A DNA stretch of 21,509 bases from a bacterium (lineage in GTDB: Bacteria; Bacillota; Clostridia; Oscillospirales; Acutalibacteraceae), in assembly GCA_020626545.1 (NCBI GenBank), contig JAHKZS010000078.1, positions 1-21,509 on the forward strand, in the 5' to 3' direction. How positions within the stretch are numbered: the stretch's first letter is position 1; the number at the start of each line of letters is the position of its first letter. Below the pieces are notes generated by a model. That model searched no databases. It saw only the letters and a list, made by a program, of their open reading frames with translations, and had not been told where the DNA came from. Shown piece by piece: positions 14,048 to 21,425 of the stretch. The position numbers and the translations under genes are program-made.

Positions 14048-14077
14048 AAAAAATTGCATAAAAGTATGCAATTTTTT
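14048..14077. terminator. Strong hairpin before the phage block
   Basis: AAAAAATTGCATA (14048-14060) and TATGCAATTTTTT (14065-14077) form a perfect 13-bp stem with loop AAAG. The arm itself ends in six T, so it can terminate transcription in either direction. It lies 44 bp before the small terminase gene and would shield it from upstream transcription. Confidence 0.7.
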
Positions 14078-14121
14078 CGTTTTTTGCGTTATTAGTGAGA
14101 GCTGAATGAAAGGAGGATAAG

Positions 14122-14583
14122 ATGTCACAGCTAAATAAAAAAGAAAAGGCTTTTTGCAGAAAATATCTCGAGACGGGAAATATTAACGTCGCGGCTAAGC
14201 TTTCGGGTATATCTAAAGATCCTTACGAGCTTCTCGGCAGAGATGAGATTAACGCCGAGATTAACCGACTGGGCGAGAGGATTAACCGAAGCGCTGAGTA
14301 TATCGCGAAAAGCGCTCTAATAAGGCTCGCTGTGGGAAATGTTTCCGACGCGGTAAACCTTATCTATTCCGACGAGGAATCTAAAAACTTACCCGAGGGC
14401 GCGGATCTCTTTATGGTTTCAGAAATAAAACGCAGGGGAGATACCACCGAAATTAAGTTTTTCGACAGGTTCAAGGCGATTAAAAGCTTGCTCGACGGTT
14501 TTGATAACGTGGAAGAAGCCGTGCCGTTTTACGACGCTCTAATTGAGGGCGCGAAGAAACTTAATGGTAAAGATGGAGATTAA
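14122..14583 (+). CDS. Phage terminase small subunit
   Basis: A 153-aa protein of the Terminase_2 type, which recognises phage DNA and hands it to the large subunit for packaging. The N-terminal opening LNKKEKAFCRKYLETGNINVAA, here read as LNKKEKAFCRKYLETGN then INVAAKLSGIS, is typical, followed by a helix-turn-helix (about 20-45) and a helical oligomerisation region (ERINRSAEYIAKSALIRLA). AAAGGAGG lies 8 nt before the ATG. It is the first gene of the phage block and overlaps the large subunit gene. No clear sigma-A promoter is visible in the 120 bp upstream. Confidence 0.82.
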   Translation: MSQLNKKEKAFCRKYLETGNINVAAKLSGISKDPYELLGRDEINAEINRLGERINRSAEYIAKSALIRLAVGNVSDAVNLIYSDEESKNLPEGADLFMVSEIKRRGDTTEIKFFDRFKAIKSLLDGFDNVEEAVPFYDALIEGAKKLNGKDGD

Positions 14584-15814
14584 ACCTTTTTCAGAAAAAC
14601 AGTACGAGGTTCTTACGTGGTGGTGTAACGAAAGTAAAAGCTCGGATAAAACCGCGATAATATGCGACGGCGCTGTACGTTCAGGTAAAACATTCTGTAT
14701 GTCGTTATCATTCGTATTCTGGATGTTCTACCGATTTAATAATTCAAGTTTCGCAATCTGCGGAAAAACTATCCGAAGCGCTAGGCGGAATATCATCACC
14801 CCGATGACCGATACTTTACGCCGGCTGGGTTTTACGGTTGACGAAAAGTTGAGCCAAAATCTTTTGGTTTTAACTTACAGGGGCAGAGTTAACCGTATCT
14901 ATCTTTTCGGCGGAAAGGATGAGGGAAGCGCCGCTCTTATACAGGGTATGACGCTTTCGGGAGTATTGTTCGACGAGGTGGCGCTTATGCCGAGGTCGTT
15001 TGTGGAGCAGGCTTTGGCGAGGTGTTCGGTTGAGGGAAGCCGTTACTGGTTTAACTGCAACCCCGAATATCCCGCGCACTGGTTTTACCGCAACTGGATA
15101 AAACACGTCGATAGTAAAAACGCGCTTTATCTCCACTTTACTATGAGGGATAATCCGTCACTTTCGGAGTCTACGATTAAACGGTACGAAAATCTCTATA
15201 CAGGTAATTTTTACGAGAGGTTTATTCTCGGAAAATGGGTTGCCGTTTCGGGAGCGGTCTATCCTTTTATGAAGGACAGCTCTTTTGTAAAGGTGCCTGA
15301 AAAGCCGTTTGAGAAGTACGCCGTTTCGATAGACTACGGAACGGTAAATCCCGCTTCTTTCGGACTATGGGCGCTTAAAAACGAAGTGTGGTATCGAGTT
15401 GACGAGGTCTACTTTGATTCCCGAAGGGAAGGCTTTCAGCGTACCGATGAGGAGCATTACAACGCGCTTGTAGAGCTTATTGGAGATCGCAAGATAGGGA
15501 AAATCACGGTAGATCCGTCGGCGGCTTCGTTTATCGAAACTATCCGCCGTCACGGTAAATACGAGGTAACTCCCGCTGTTAACGACGTTATTAACGGAAT
15601 ACGGCTTACGAGTACCGCCTTAAAGGACGGTCGTATTAAAATCTGTGATAACTGCCCGGACAGCATAAGGGAATTTTCGCTTTACCGATGGAATGAAAAC
15701 GGTATGGATACTCCGATAAAGGAAAACGATCACGCTATGGATGACATAAGGTATTTTGTCAGTACAATTCTCGACAGCGGCGACGATTTTATGGTGATTG
15801 CCGCAAAGAGATAG
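14573..15814 (+). CDS. Phage terminase large subunit, PBSX type
   Basis: The DNA-packaging motor: an ATPase that threads DNA through the portal, joined to an RNase H-like nuclease that cuts it. About 413 aa. Walker A is GAVRSGKT at about 33-40 and Walker B LFDE at about 132-135. Nuclease acidic residues are visible at Asp254 (SIDYGT), Asp314 (VDPSA) and Asp390/391 (HAMDDIRY), so the enzyme looks intact. The start is uncertain: I use the ATG at 14573, which gives MEIKPFSEKQ as in related terminases; in-frame starts at 14564 or 14543 are possible, and none has a strong ribosome binding site. Translation is probably coupled to the overlapping small subunit gene. The portal gene follows after 8 nt. 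Confidence 0.95.
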   Translation: MEIKPFSEKQYEVLTWWCNESKSSDKTAIICDGAVRSGKTFCMSLSFVFWMFYRFNNSSFAICGKTIRSARRNIITPMTDTLRRLGFTVDEKLSQNLLVLTYRGRVNRIYLFGGKDEGSAALIQGMTLSGVLFDEVALMPRSFVEQALARCSVEGSRYWFNCNPEYPAHWFYRNWIKHVDSKNALYLHFTMRDNPSLSESTIKRYENLYTGNFYERFILGKWVAVSGAVYPFMKDSSFVKVPEKPFEKYAVSIDYGTVNPASFGLWALKNEVWYRVDEVYFDSRREGFQRTDEEHYNALVELIGDRKIGKITVDPSAASFIETIRRHGKYEVTPAVNDVINGIRLTSTALKDGRIKICDNCPDSIREFSLYRWNENGMDTPIKENDHAMDDIRYFVSTILDSGDDFMVIAAKR

Positions 15815-15822
15815 GAGGATTT

Positions 15823-16986
15823 ATGAATTTCTTTAAAAGAAATAAAAAAGGAGATGATAACTCTCCTCGTGTGTATCAGGTTCCCTCGACTTCGAGTTCA
15901 CATCCCTACGCCGCGCTGAAAAACTATTCGCCGATGAGGGAGGCGGAATATGAGCTTTACTCGAGTCTTAGAGAAGCCGTGCCGATTATAGACGCGGCTA
16001 TAGATAAGACAGTAAGGCTTATGGGGAATTTTACCGTAACCACTAACAACAAGGAGATTGATAAACAGCTTGAGCTGTTTTTGAACACTGTACTCACTAA
16101 CGGCGGTAACCACGGTATTTTCCCGTTTATCACTACTTATATCAACGAGCTTCTCACATACGGCGAGGCGGTCGGGGAGATTGTCCTCGATAAGAGCAGG
16201 AGTAATATTCTCGCCCTTTATAACGCCAGCTTGAAGGACGTTAGTATCGTCGCGGATGAAAGTCCGCTCAACCTTAAGGTATGCCGAAATGACGGCAATA
16301 ATACTCCCGCTCAGTTTCAGGAGCTTATTATTCCGACCTTGCTTAATCCCGAACCGGGTACGGTTAGGGGTACCTCGATAATGAGAGGGCTTCCGTTCGT
16401 AAGCGAGATATTGCTCACTATTTTTAACAGCATCCGCACGAATTGGGAACGTGTCGGCGACGTAAGATTCGCCGTAACATATAGGCCCGACAATAACTCG
16501 GCTTCAATTACGAAGAAACAGGCTCAGCAGATTGCGGACGAATGGAGCAAGGCTATGCGCTCGAGCGAGGTTTGCGATTTTGTGTCGGTAGGTGACGTCA
16601 ATGTTAAGGTTATCGGGGCTGATAATCAGGTTCTCGACTGCGATGTTCCTATCAGGCACGTGCTCGAGCAGATTATCGCGAAGCTTTCGCTTCCTCCGTT
16701 CGTGCTCGGAATAAGCTGGTCCAGTACCGAGAGAATGAGCACTCAGCAGGCGGATATTCTTACGAGCGAGCTGGAGTTCTACAGAACTCTTATTTCGCCC
16801 GTAATCGCTAAAATTTGTAAGCTGTATCTCAGGCTTTCGGGATACGACGACTATGTTGAGGTTAATTGGGATTTAATCAACCTGCAGGATGAGGTAGAGC
16901 TTTCACAGGCGCGCCTTAATAACGCGCAGGCTTTAGAGATTGAAAAGCGAGTTGAGGTGAAAAATGAAGAACAAACAGGTTATTAA
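15823..16986 (+). CDS. Phage portal protein
   Basis: A 387-aa protein forming the ring at the capsid vertex through which DNA enters and to which the tail attaches. The portal fold is suggested by the early segment IDAAIDKTVRLMGNF, the GEAVGEIVLD strand region, the PPFVLG stretch before a serine-rich turn (SSTERMSTQQADI), and the long stem helix near LISPVIAKICKLYLRL. It is preceded by a good AGGAGG site, follows terL by 8 nt and overlaps the protease gene by 23 nt. This order, terminase-portal-protease-capsid, is the standard HK97-like head module. Confidence 0.9.
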   Translation: MNFFKRNKKGDDNSPRVYQVPSTSSSHPYAALKNYSPMREAEYELYSSLREAVPIIDAAIDKTVRLMGNFTVTTNNKEIDKQLELFLNTVLTNGGNHGIFPFITTYINELLTYGEAVGEIVLDKSRSNILALYNASLKDVSIVADESPLNLKVCRNDGNNTPAQFQELIIPTLLNPEPGTVRGTSIMRGLPFVSEILLTIFNSIRTNWERVGDVRFAVTYRPDNNSASITKKQAQQIADEWSKAMRSSEVCDFVSVGDVNVKVIGADNQVLDCDVPIRHVLEQIIAKLSLPPFVLGISWSSTERMSTQQADILTSELEFYRTLISPVIAKICKLYLRLSGYDDYVEVNWDLINLQDEVELSQARLNNAQALEIEKRVEVKNEEQTGY

Positions 16987-17926
16987 AAGCTCCGCTTTAA
17001 GAGACGGCGAGCTTGAGCTTATCAACAAATACACAAGGCGCGAACTCAGCGCCGACGAGGTATATGTATTCTCGGTTGTACTTTGTGATAATGATGTTGA
17101 CAGGGATTTTGAGCGTTTTACCGTAGAGAGCTTAGAAAAGCTTTCAAATTTATTTGTCGGCAAAACAGGCATATTTGACCATAACCCGAAGGCTCAGAAT
17201 CAGTCGGCTCGTATTATCAGCTGTGAGCTCGAGGCGGTTCAGGGTAAAAAAAACTCGGTCGGCGACGACTATTTCAGGATTGTCGCGAGAGCATATATGC
17301 CTGTGACCGACGGCAACGAGGAGCTTCGTATGTCTATCGACAGCGGAATTACCCGCGAGGTAAGCGTTGGCTGCGCCGTGGAAAAGACGGTTTGCAGTAT
17401 ATGTAAAAACGAGATGAACTCCTGCGAGTGCGCTCACATTAAGGGCGAAACCTATAATAACGAGTTGTGTTTCGGGGAACTTGTTAATCCGTTCGACGCT
17501 TACGAGTTCAGCTTTGTAGCCGTACCGTCTCAGCGTAACGCGGGAGTTATTAAAAGTTTTAAAAGAAAGGAAAGTAAGATGTCCGATATTTTAAAGATGA
17601 TTGAAAACGGCGGAGCGTTAACTCTTTCGGATAACGATTCAAAAAAGCTCAAGTCCTATATCGAATCGCTCAAAAAACAGGCTGCCGACGGCGCTGTTTA
17701 CAGAAATACTCTGATTTCAGATGTGCTTAAATACAGCGCGATTGTACAGCCCGAGATTTCGAGAGCTACTATGAAGTCGGTTACAGACGGGCTTTCTATC
17801 GACGAACTCAAAGAGTTTAAAACCGCCTATAAAAAGATGCTCGACAAGAACGAGGTTATTAAGCCTCAGCTTTTTGCCGAGAAAAACGATAGCAAAGAAG
17901 ATAAAAACACTCAGTTTAAAATTTAG
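16964..17926 (+). CDS. Phage prohead protease with C-terminal scaffold region
   Basis: A 320-aa two-part protein. Residues about 30-205 resemble HK97-type prohead proteases, with likely catalytic His73 (IFDHNP) and Ser134 (REVSVG), and the NPFDAYEFSFVAVPSQRNAG segment. An unusual small cysteine cluster follows the serine: C137, C144, C147, C154, C156 and H158, a likely zinc knuckle. After Lys205 comes a charged helical region (MSDILKMIENGG onward) of the sort that acts as capsid scaffold. A separate internal ribosome binding site precedes Met206, see the nested gene. The ATG at 16964 follows GAGGTGA and overlaps the portal gene. Protease assignment is by motif and position; metal binding is inferred. 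Confidence 0.85.
   Translation: MKNKQVIKSSALRDGELELINKYTRRELSADEVYVFSVVLCDNDVDRDFERFTVESLEKLSNLFVGKTGIFDHNPKAQNQSARIISCELEAVQGKKNSVGDDYFRIVARAYMPVTDGNEELRMSIDSGITREVSVGCAVEKTVCSICKNEMNSCECAHIKGETYNNELCFGELVNPFDAYEFSFVAVPSQRNAGVIKSFKRKESKMSDILKMIENGGALTLSDNDSKKLKSYIESLKKQAADGAVYRNTLISDVLKYSAIVQPEISRATMKSVTDGLSIDELKEFKTAYKKMLDKNEVIKPQLFAEKNDSKEDKNTQFKI
17579..17926 (+). CDS. Nested in-frame scaffold protein (predicted)
   Basis: Inside the protease gene, in the same frame, GAAAGG (17565-17570) stands 8 nt before an ATG at 17579. Starting there gives a 115-aa protein, MSDILKMIENGGALTLSDND and so on, helical and charged, identical to the protease C-terminus. Nested scaffold genes of this layout are known in phage lambda (C/Nu3). 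The strength and spacing of the internal site make independent translation likely; it is not proven. Confidence 0.6.
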   Translation: MSDILKMIENGGALTLSDNDSKKLKSYIESLKKQAADGAVYRNTLISDVLKYSAIVQPEISRATMKSVTDGLSIDELKEFKTAYKKMLDKNEVIKPQLFAEKNDSKEDKNTQFKI

Positions 17927-17935
17927 GAGGATTAT

Positions 17936-18274
17936 ATGAACGTAGATTTTAAAGGCTACGGCGAAAACGTAGCGACATTTATCGCGAGCGGTAATTTAAC
18001 CGCCGGTCAGTTTGTAAAAATCAGCGGTGATTATACAGTAACCGCCGCTTCTTCAGGTGACGAGATTATCGGATACTGCGTAGGTGTTCGCGGTGATTAC
18101 GCCGCGGTACAGCTTTCGGGCTATGTAGAGGCTAAGTCAAGCGGTACGGTAAGCGTAGGCTTTACGGGTTTAAGCGCTTCTGCCGCTGATACGGTTCAGG
18201 CGTCTAACTCAGCCGCTAAGCACAAGGTTATCTATTCGGATTCCGAAAATCACACAGTAGGATTTATTCTTTAA
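17936..18274 (+). CDS. Capsid decoration/cement protein, DUF2190-like
   Basis: A 112-aa, beta-rich, glycine- and serine-rich protein without charged helices (AGQFVKISGDYTV, GDEIIGYCVGVRGDYAAVQLSGYV). Proteins of this look between the protease and capsid genes usually coat and stabilise the capsid surface. AGGAGG precedes the ATG, and the major capsid gene follows after 9 nt. The family assignment rests on composition and position. Confidence 0.7.
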   Translation: MNVDFKGYGENVATFIASGNLTAGQFVKISGDYTVTAASSGDEIIGYCVGVRGDYAAVQLSGYVEAKSSGTVSVGFTGLSASAADTVQASNSAAKHKVIYSDSENHTVGFIL

Positions 18275-18283
18275 GGAGGAAAT

Positions 18284-19297
18284 ATGGCTAATTTTGACAC
18301 TATTACAATTGAGAAAGGTATGTACCAGTCGGGTTCCAAAAGCCTTACGGATGTACTCGAGACGCTCGATCCGTCCGAACAGTACAAAGGTACTTCCTTA
18401 GAGGGCTTGGACGCTTTCGGACGTCAGCTCAAAAGATTTGATATTAAGGTTTCGGGTAAGGGAAGCGACTGCGTAGAAAAGTTCTTCCAGACAAGTAACT
18501 CCGCCGCGCTTTTCCCCGAGTACGTAAGCCGTGCCGTTAAACAGGGTATGGAACAGGCGGATATTATTCCCGATATCGTAGCTACCGTTACCAATATCGA
18601 CGGTATGGACTACAGAAGCGTTGCTTCGGTACCGTCCGAGGACGATAAGAGCTTAAAGGTTGTTTCCGAGGGAGCGGCTATTCCTCAGACCGTCGTTAAA
18701 ACTCAGGAAAACCTCGTTAAGCTTCATAAAAGAGGAAGAATGCTTGTTTCTTCCTACGAGGCGTTAAGATTCCAGAGACTCGATTTATTTACCGTTACTC
18801 TTAACCAGATCGGCGCTTATATCAGACGTGCTCAGCTCAACGACGCTGTGGACGTTCTCTTAAACGGCGACGGCAACAGCAATCCCTGCGAGGTAATAAG
18901 TCTCGACGACAGCGACGCCGGTATTACTTACGCCGATCTCTTAAAGCTTTGGGCTAAGCTCAGTCCTTATGAGCTCAACACTATTCTCGCGCCGACTTCG
19001 GCTATGAAAAAGCTTCTCTCTTTAGACGAGATGAAGGATAGTAACGCGGGACTTAACTTTCAGGGTACAGGCAAGATGATTACTCCGCTCGGAGCTAATC
19101 TCCTTCACGCGCCGTCTATTACTACCGATAAGATTATCGGTATCGATAAGAACTGCGCTCTCGAGATGGTTCAGGCGGGCGACGTTGTAACCGATTACGA
19201 TAAGTTAATCGACCGCCAGCTCGAGCGCGCCGCTATCAGCTGTACCGCGGGATTCGCTAAAATCTTCAACGAATCTGCTAAGGCTCTCTCTTACTAA
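18284..19297 (+). CDS. Phage major capsid protein
   Basis: A 337-aa protein in the HK97-fold capsid position. Features: a long N-terminal region that may partly be removed (about 1-70), the strand segment DIIPDIVATVTNIDGMDYRS, the ADLLKLWAKLSPYELN helix and ILAPTSAMKKLL of the capsid P/A domains, and a late QLERAAISCTAGFAKIF segment. TTAAGGAGG lies before the ATG, among the strongest sites in the block, as expected for the most abundant protein. Related Firmicute phages carry capsid proteins of about this size. Confidence 0.88.
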   Translation: MANFDTITIEKGMYQSGSKSLTDVLETLDPSEQYKGTSLEGLDAFGRQLKRFDIKVSGKGSDCVEKFFQTSNSAALFPEYVSRAVKQGMEQADIIPDIVATVTNIDGMDYRSVASVPSEDDKSLKVVSEGAAIPQTVVKTQENLVKLHKRGRMLVSSYEALRFQRLDLFTVTLNQIGAYIRRAQLNDAVDVLLNGDGNSNPCEVISLDDSDAGITYADLLKLWAKLSPYELNTILAPTSAMKKLLSLDEMKDSNAGLNFQGTGKMITPLGANLLHAPSITTDKIIGIDKNCALEMVQAGDVVTDYDKLIDRQLERAAISCTAGFAKIFNESAKALSY

Positions 19298-19306
19298 GAG
19301 GTAGTT

Positions 19307-19669
19307 ATGAACGCGGAAAATACGTTAAGCAGATTTAAGCTTATTTCAGGCTTAGACGACAGCGAAGCATTAAAGTGGTCAGATTTAATAAACGAGGCGA
19401 GGGAGTATATCGGAAGCTTAGTTACCAAGGAGGATGTTTTCGAGCTGGACGAAAAACGTCTCGATAACGCCGCCGCGGTGTACGCTTACTACAGGTATCT
19501 CAGTTATACTATCAGCGACGAGAGCTCATTTTCGGCGGGAGATTTGCGTTTAAGCTTTAACAACGATAAGTTAAGAGCCGCTAAGGAAATGTGGGAATCG
19601 GAGCTTGAAAGTTTACAGGATATCGCCGATACCGAGAAAACTCTCTTTTCTTTTAAGAGGGTGAAGTGA
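19307..19669 (+). CDS. Head-tail connector protein, gp6/YqbG-like
   Basis: A 120-aa helical protein (LSRFKLISGLDD, INEAREYIGSLV, LDNAAAVYAYYRYLSY). Small helical proteins directly after the capsid gene usually form the connector ring below the portal. It begins 9 nt after the capsid gene and ends one base before the next start. Assignment is from position and helical pattern only. Confidence 0.6.
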   Translation: MNAENTLSRFKLISGLDDSEALKWSDLINEAREYIGSLVTKEDVFELDEKRLDNAAAVYAYYRYLSYTISDESSFSAGDLRLSFNNDKLRAAKEMWESELESLQDIADTEKTLFSFKRVK

Positions 19670-19993
19670 TTGAGAAATGTAGAAAAATATATTAATAAAT
19701 ACTCAACCGTATTTAACGCCGTGATAAATGGCAATACTACCGTTATAAAGGGAATTTTACAGCCGTTCCATTATCGCAATAAAACGTATTTTACGCCTAA
19801 ACGGCTTCCCGCGGGAGTATATGACGGACGGCACTATATCTTGATTACCAATCCCGAATACAAGGATAAATTAAAAAAATCGCTCGTTATTAACGACGGC
19901 GAACACAGCTTCCGCGTAAAGTCGGTAGAGGCTTATCGTGTTAAGAATAAAGATTTATATGTGTGGGCGGTATTAACCGCCCGCACAGAATAA
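19670..19993 (+). CDS. Probable head-closure protein
   Basis: A 107-aa beta-rich protein (TTVIKGILQPFHYRNKTYFTP, split here as TTVIKGILQPF and HYRNKTYFTP; then SFRVKSVEAYRVKNKDLYVW). The shape and place suit a head-closure or stopper protein such as PBSX XkdH. The start is a TTG, directly after the previous TGA, supported by GAGGGTG seven nt upstream; no ATG lies near the N-terminus. Function is inferred from order. Confidence 0.55.
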   Translation: MRNVEKYINKYSTVFNAVINGNTTVIKGILQPFHYRNKTYFTPKRLPAGVYDGRHYILITNPEYKDKLKKSLVINDGEHSFRVKSVEAYRVKNKDLYVWAVLTARTE

Positions 19994-20006
19994 GCAGGTG
20001 ATGATT

Positions 20007-20441
20007 ATGAATAGTATTATTGAGATCGCGGACAGTTTAATAAACACGGTTAAAGAAAGCAGCGATTTTGAGAGCGTAAAGTTTTTAAAAGCTTATAACG
20101 AAAAGGATTACAATCCTTCGCACGAGGGTATAACCGCGGTGGTTGATTTAGATACAATCGAAAAAGGAAATTCGTATATATCCAGGCTCTTTAAGTTTGA
20201 TACCGTCGGAGAAGTTTACCTCGCCGATTTAACGCTCAGGGTTTACGCGGGCGATAGTGTATCGGGCGACAGCTTGACTTGTGAGTGTATTAGATTAAAA
20301 GACGCGGTTTTATCCGCGGATTCCGACGGCTATATAGTCAAAAGCAAGATAAGTCCCATAAGATACGAAAGCACAACCGCCGCTGTATACAGGAAAATTA
20401 CCTTTGAAATAGAATATGTTTTATGTGAGGCGGCAGTATGA
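20007..20441 (+). CDS. Small phage protein, possible tail terminator
   Basis: A 144-aa protein with an N-terminal helix (IIEIADSLINTV) followed by beta-strand segments and LTLRVYAGDSVSGDSLTCEC. This alpha-then-beta layout and the position third after the capsid gene fit a tail-terminator/joining protein, but I see no decisive motif. I use the ATG at 20007, 5 nt after AGGTGA; GTG at 19998 and ATG at 20001 overlap that site. Its stop overlaps the next start (ATGA). Confidence 0.5.
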   Translation: MNSIIEIADSLINTVKESSDFESVKFLKAYNEKDYNPSHEGITAVVDLDTIEKGNSYISRLFKFDTVGEVYLADLTLRVYAGDSVSGDSLTCECIRLKDAVLSADSDGYIVKSKISPIRYESTTAAVYRKITFEIEYVLCEAAV

Positions 20442-20782
20442 GTGTAGTACCTGTAAAATCCGATTTAAAGATTTATATGGACGATATGGAAATCTCAGGT
20501 TTGAAAAGCCTCGGCGTAGAGGAATTCCGCACCGAGAAGTACGCGCGTGAATTCTTAAACAGCAACGCGTTCGATATAGTTCCCGTGGATAATAAGTATA
20601 TTATTACGCTTGAATACTACGCCGTAAAACCGTTTCTGTACGGCGATAAATTTTCGATTACCGTGGAATGTGAAAACAGTTCTGTTATATATAATAACTG
20701 TTTTATAAAATCGACATCTGAGTTTTATTCGGACGGTAAGCTAATCTGTAAGGTTAAAATAATTTCAACCGAAAAGGAGTAA
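20438..20782 (+). CDS. Small phage structural protein, unassigned
   Basis: A 114-aa beta-rich protein (DLKIYMDDMEISGL, YIITLEYYAVKPFLYGDKFSITVE, the latter split as YIITLEYYAV and KPFLYGDKFSITVE). It occupies the place where PBSX-like phages have sheath and tube genes. A tail tube-like fold is possible but the protein is short, and I cannot recognise it. Overlaps the preceding gene by 4 nt; the next ATG is 2 nt beyond its stop. Confidence 0.5.
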   Translation: MSVVPVKSDLKIYMDDMEISGLKSLGVEEFRTEKYAREFLNSNAFDIVPVDNKYIITLEYYAVKPFLYGDKFSITVECENSSVIYNNCFIKSTSEFYSDGKLICKVKIISTEKE

Positions 20783-20784
20783 AT

Positions 20785-20910
20785 ATGGAAGATAGTATTT
20801 TAAATAATAACTCCGTACCTGACGCGAGAAGAATAAGCGAGATATTCGAGCAGGACAGTCGAAGATATAACCGCGCTCTTTCGGAGGAACAGGAGGCGGA
20901 GATAGGATGA
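20785..20910 (+). CDS. Hypothetical 41-aa phage-block protein
   Basis: A short frame starting at ATG 20785 with AAGGAG (20774-20779) at 5-nt spacing and ending at TGA 20908, which overlaps the next ATG (ATGA). The peptide is charged and helical (DARRISEIFEQDSRRYNRAL). Perfect fit between its neighbours and a strong ribosome binding site argue that it is real. Function unknown; assembly chaperones occupy a similar place in tailed phages but are larger. Confidence 0.65.
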   Translation: MEDSILNNNSVPDARRISEIFEQDSRRYNRALSEEQEAEIG

Positions 20911-21425
20911 AACCGGCAAAAATACGTTTTAAAGGCTTTGAGTGGGAACATAATCCCGAAACTGTTGAAGTCGTTGAGGAAGATAATATTATCGAGCATA
21001 AGCTGTCTCGAGGTAATTCGTATACTACAAAAAATTCTTCAAAATGCCGGAGGATATTTGGTAAGGGGATGCTTACGGGTTACGATTGCTTAGAGCAGTT
21101 TAATAAACTCTTAATGCTCCAAAACTCATCCGAGAGCGGTATTCTAACCATAAGCGGTATAAAACCTTTCTACGCTTATTTTAAAAAGCTTAAGCTTTTA
21201 TGCGAGCCGTCTGACAATATGGTAAGCTACGGATTTGAGTTTATAGAAGACAGCGATAGAAACTATACCGTAAAGGAAAAGATGTATCATACCGTTGAAA
21301 ACAGCGAGACTCTATGGGATATAGCTTTTAATTACCAAAAAGATATAGGTTATCTGGTAAGTTTAAATCCCGAAATAAAACGGCTCGATGAGTTGGAGGA
21401 CGGTACGAAGGTGAGAATATGCTAG
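20907..21425 (+). CDS. LysM-containing phage baseplate protein, XkdP-like
   Basis: A 172-aa protein. The N-terminal 110 residues (KIRFKGFEWEHNPETVEV, RIFGKGMLTGYDCLEQFNKL) resemble the tail/baseplate hub-associated proteins of PBSX and relatives. Residues about 127-171 form a LysM domain (YHTVENSETLWDIA, YLVSLNPEIKRLDELEDGTKV), a peptidoglycan-binding fold common in proteins of the XkdP/gp53 type. AGGAGGCGG precedes its overlapping start. The next gene starts inside its stop (ATGCTAG). In PBSX, XkdP follows the tape-measure gene; here it follows a 41-aa gene. Confidence 0.82.
   Translation: MKPAKIRFKGFEWEHNPETVEVVEEDNIIEHKLSRGNSYTTKNSSKCRRIFGKGMLTGYDCLEQFNKLLMLQNSSESGILTISGIKPFYAYFKKLKLLCEPSDNMVSYGFEFIEDSDRNYTVKEKMYHTVENSETLWDIAFNYQKDIGYLVSLNPEIKRLDELEDGTKVRIC

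Noticed and set aside
14048..14077. 13-bp inverted repeat as an attachment core or operator
   Set aside because: It has the form of a hairpin with T-run arms, best explained as a terminator, and no direct copy was noticed elsewhere in the window.
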